Source of the DNA: Natronohydrobacter sp.
GTDB taxonomy: Bacteria > Pseudomonadota > Alphaproteobacteria > Rhodobacterales > Rhodobacteraceae
Assembly: GCA_007123015.1 (NCBI GenBank)
Contig: SKSL01000167.1
Span: 1-15,004, forward strand
DNA: 15,004 nt
Direction: 5' to 3'
Shown here: one piece after another, positions 12,855 to 15,004 of the stretch
Layout of the letters: every line of letters begins with the position of its first letter
Position numbering within the stretch: the first letter of the stretch is position 1
Program-made: the position numbers and the translations under genes
Notes under the pieces: generated by a model
Seen by the model: only the letters and a program-made list of their open reading frames with translations
What the model was told of the DNA's origin: nothing
The model's database searches: none

Positions 12855-14045
12855 TCAGCGCATGCCAATGCCCATTTGCATCAAGGCGCGGCGCACAGGG
12901 GCTGCGGAATACATCATGTCGAGCATCCGGGCGCGGGCATCGCGCAGCGGTTGTGCATCGATCATGGACGCGCGGTTCAGCAAGCCCACGCCCGCCACAC
13001 GCAGCGCTACATCCGGATAGCGGCGGCGCGTATAGGCGCTGAGCATTTCAGGGTCGCCCAATGTCTCGGGGGTGGCCAGATCGCGCAACACAGTCAGGTC
13101 CGCGAGAGACATGTTCAGGCCCTGCGCTCCGATTGGCGGGACGACATGCGCCGCTTCGGCCATCAGCGCGGTGCGCTGGCCATGGAAACGGCTGGCGATC
13201 TGGCTGATGATGGGCCAGACTGTCCGGCGCGAGACCAGTTTCAGCGGGCCGAACAGCGCGCAAGAGCGCGTGTTCATCTCGGCCTCGAACTCGGGCACGG
13301 GCAAGGCGCGCAGGCGTGCCACCTCTGGGCCGGTTTCCATCCAGACGATTGCAGAACAGGGCTGTTCATTGCGATCCGGCAGCGGCACGAAGGTAAACGG
13401 CCCGCCAGAACGGTGAATCTCGGTCGAGACATTTTCATGCGGAATGGGATGGGTGACAGCGAAGGCCAGCGCTTTCTGACCGAAGCGCGTTGTACGCACA
13501 TCTATCCCCAACGCGTGCCGCATGGGCGAGTTGCGACCATCGGCGGCAATCAGCAGTTTCGCTTCGACCGTGCTGCCATCAGACAGCCCCACGAGTGCTG
13601 TACCCTCGCGGGTGGCCAAGCGCGTGGTGGCGATGCCGGGGCGGAACTCGACTTCGGGCAATTCCGTCAGACGCGCGGAAATCTCGCGCCGCAGCAACCA
13701 GTTGGGCAGGTTCCAGCCAAAGGGCTGGTCGGAGATATCCGACGCGTTGAAGTCATGACTGACACGCGGCTCTGGGGTCTTGCCGCCCGCGTCAACAATG
13801 CGCATGATTTGCAACGGCATAGCATGGGCCGTGAAGCGTTCCCACAGCCCGGCCTGTTCCAGCACTTTCACGGATGGATGCAGAAAAGCAGTACTGCGCA
13901 AGTCAGCGGCTGGATCCGCTTCGGTGATCACAGGCGGCGCGGGGTCCACGCAAATCGTGCGATAGCCTGCACTGCCAAATGCTGCGGCCGCAGTCATTCC
14001 TGCGATGCCGCCGCCAGAGATCACGATATCCACTTGTGTCCGCAT
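12855..14045 (-). CDS. UbiH/COQ6-family FAD-dependent monooxygenase
   Basis: A 396-residue flavoprotein hydroxylase. The FAD-binding GGGIAG is at 11-16 after a VDIVIS strand, and the FAD/phosphate-binding segment near the C-terminus is LMAEAAHVVPPIGAQGLNMSLADL (about 294-317), with AAHVVPP and GQGLN-like features. The usual GDAAH form is AEAAH here, a variant I associate with alphaproteobacterial UbiH/UbiL-type proteins. The family hydroxylates the ubiquinone ring in the inner membrane. The ATG at 14045 is supported by AGGAG six bases upstream; an in-frame extension upstream lacks one. Which ring position it hydroxylates is unresolved. Downstream is the ZIP promoter, so it likely ends its own unit. 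Confidence 0.88.
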   Translation of the reverse strand: MRTQVDIVISGGGIAGMTAAAAFGSAGYRTICVDPAPPVITEADPAADLRSTAFLHPSVKVLEQAGLWERFTAHAMPLQIMRIVDAGGKTPEPRVSHDFNASDISDQPFGWNLPNWLLRREISARLTELPEVEFRPGIATTRLATREGTALVGLSDGSTVEAKLLIAADGRNSPMRHALGIDVRTTRFGQKALAFAVTHPIPHENVSTEIHRSGGPFTFVPLPDRNEQPCSAIVWMETGPEVARLRALPVPEFEAEMNTRSCALFGPLKLVSRRTVWPIISQIASRFHGQRTALMAEAAHVVPPIGAQGLNMSLADLTVLRDLATPETLGDPEMLSAYTRRRYPDVALRVAGVGLLNRASMIDAQPLRDARARMLDMMYSAAPVRRALMQMGIGMR

Positions 14046-14115
14046 GCTCAGCTCCTGTCTCTCAGCCTGCATCAACATAGAAGGACAGGACACAGGTGCA
14101 ATGCGGCAAGCTGTG

Positions 14116-14331
14116 TCAGCCGCGCACGATCAGCAACAGCAAGATCAACATGCCTATGGCCGCAGGAACGGCGACCGAGACCAGACCGGCCAGGCCCCAG
14201 ACCTTGCCAGAAATCACCAGGATGTTCAGAAAGACAAGGATCGCGGCCCAGATCGGCCAAGGCTCATCTGCATAACGCCAGGATTTGCGCGCTGATGAAG
14301 AGGTATCTTTGGTGTCGGCTGTCGCGGTCAT
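14116..14331 (-). CDS. Small membrane protein of unknown function (71 aa)
   Basis: A 71-residue protein: a polar, Ser/Thr-rich head (MTATADTKDTSSSARKSWRYA, about 1-21), then two membrane helices (about 27-46 and 48-69) with a short turn. It has no family I recognise. The start is supported by AGGAGG, four bases upstream, unusually strong for this window. It lies between the AapJ-like gene and the UbiH-like gene on the same strand, 70 bases before the latter. Small two-helix proteins of this kind are often accessory subunits, but no partner can be named. The reading frame and ribosome site make it a credible gene. Confidence 0.7.
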   Translation of the reverse strand: MTATADTKDTSSSARKSWRYADEPWPIWAAILVFLNILVISGKVWGLAGLVSVAVPAAIGMLILLLLIVRG

Positions 14332-14422
14332 GGGGCCTCCTGCGAAATAGATTTGGCCTGCGCATATCTTTTTCTCAGGTGCAGCACATCAGGGCGTAGT
14401 GTCGCACGACTTTAGTCCAACA

Positions 14423-15004
14423 TCAGCGAAACGGGGGCGCATAAATCAATCCGCCGCGCGTCCATTGCGCGTTCAGCCCGCGCGCAAGTCCGATCTGGGT
14501 CTGATCGCCGATCGTGGTCGCGAAGAGCTCGCCGTAATTGCCCACAGCCGTGATGGCGCGGGCGGCCCAGTCCGGGTCCAGTCCGAGCATCGCGCCAAAC
14601 TCTCCCTCAACCCCCAACAGACGTCTGATTTCGGGCATGCTGCTTCCGGCGCTCTGTTCTGCGATCGTTTCAGCCGTGATCCCCAGTTCTTCGGCAGCAA
14701 TCAGTGCAAACAGGGTCCAGCGCACGATACTGGCCCAGTGGGTGTCCGCTTCGCGCACGACGGGGCCCAGCGGTTCTTTCGAGACTGTTTCGGGCAGGAT
14801 GATGTGGTCATCAGGTTCGGCGAAACTGGCGCGGCTGGACGCGAGCGCCGAAATATCGGCCGAATAGACATCACAGTCGCCTGCCAGATAACTTTCCAGC
14901 GCCTCGGCTGCGGTCTGGGCCGGAACCGGCGTGTAGGACATGCCTTGTACCCGGAAATAGTCGCTCAGGTTCAACTCGGTCGTTGTGCCGCTGGCCACGC
15001 AGAT
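14423..15004 (-). CDS. aapJ: Amino-acid ABC transporter substrate-binding protein, C-terminal part (5' end outside window)
   Basis: The frame is open to the right edge and ends at TGA (14423-14425); about 193 C-terminal residues are present. They match AapJ-type periplasmic binding proteins: ICVASGTTTELNLSDYFR near the edge, then AALESYLAGDCDVYSAD-like lobe and DPDWAARAITAVGNYGELFAT toward the C-terminus, with the GxxNxQWTRGGLIYAPPFR ending. The family delivers polar amino acids to an AapQMP permease. The last residues fit a complete C-terminus. The next gene (14116-14331) follows after 91 bases on the same strand with no permease genes, so this binding protein is separated from any aapQMP downstream. 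The symbol rests on family resemblance, and related glutamate/general amino-acid binders cannot be excluded. Confidence 0.8.
   Translation of the reverse strand: MCVASGTTTELNLSDYFRVQGMSYTPVPAQTAAEALESYLAGDCDVYSADISALASSRASFAEPDDHIILPETVSKEPLGPVVREADTHWASIVRWTLFALIAAEELGITAETIAEQSAGSSMPEIRRLLGVEGEFGAMLGLDPDWAARAITAVGNYGELFATTIGDQTQIGLARGLNAQWTRGGLIYAPPFR

Noticed and set aside
12825..14399. 524-codon open frame on the plus strand opposite the UbiH-like gene
   Set aside because: Covers parts of three features, low-complexity His/Arg/Gln composition, and the minus strand encodes a clear flavoprotein.
1..15004. Search for CRISPR, toxin-antitoxin, restriction, phage or transposon genes
   Set aside because: No repeat-spacer pattern, transposase, integrase, nuclease or paired small toxin-antitoxin frames are visible; the window is core chromosome.

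Overview
The window is a stretch of GC-rich chromosome with dense, short-gapped genes and frequent start/stop overlaps. Gene content and order (yajC-secD-secF, a Mth938-fold gene, then ccmA-B-C-D-G, called helABCDX in Rhodobacter) point to an alphaproteobacterium of the Rhodobacterales. The genus cannot be decided from the sequence. I see no tRNA, rRNA, CRISPR array, insertion sequence, prophage or integrase; this looks like vertically inherited core chromosome.

Left block (1-2034, + strand): the C-terminal part of a citramalate/isopropylmalate-type synthase (cimA-like), overlapped by a SAM-dependent methyltransferase, which is overlapped (ATGA) by a squalene/phytoene-synthase-fold protein that lacks the catalytic aspartates and resembles the mitochondrial complex I assembly factor NDUFAF6. 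Second block (2190-8362, + strand): yajC, secD and secF (Sec translocon accessory complex), a 118-aa Mth938-domain protein (the family of complex I assembly factor NDUFAF3), then the cytochrome c maturation genes ccmA, ccmB, ccmC, ccmD and ccmG. Together this is a membrane-biogenesis and respiratory-assembly neighbourhood: protein export, heme delivery, apocytochrome thiol reduction and two homologues of complex I assembly factors.

Middle (8363-9481): two small minus-strand genes (a membrane-anchored protein of unknown function and a tiny soluble protein), separated by an intergenic stretch holding a 58-base nested inverted repeat. Edd (6-phosphogluconate dehydratase, Entner-Doudoroff pathway) runs on the plus strand from 9482, behind a promoter whose spacer holds a perfect LacI-type palindrome. 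Edd ends in a 13-bp hairpin shared with the convergent minus-strand gene.

Right block (11314-15004, all minus strand; transcription order right to left): the C-terminal part of an AapJ-like amino-acid ABC transporter binding protein, a 71-aa two-helix membrane protein, a UbiH/COQ6-family FAD monooxygenase, a ZIP metal transporter with a perfect Irr-type iron control palindrome over its promoter, and an M48 metallopeptidase.

The most useful observations are the Irr-like box on the ZIP gene, the LacI-type operator inside the edd promoter, the NDUFAF6- and NDUFAF3-like genes bracketing yajC-secDF beside ccm, and the unexplained structured element at 9015-9072. I found no clear case of a wholly new multi-gene system; most genes belong to well-known families.
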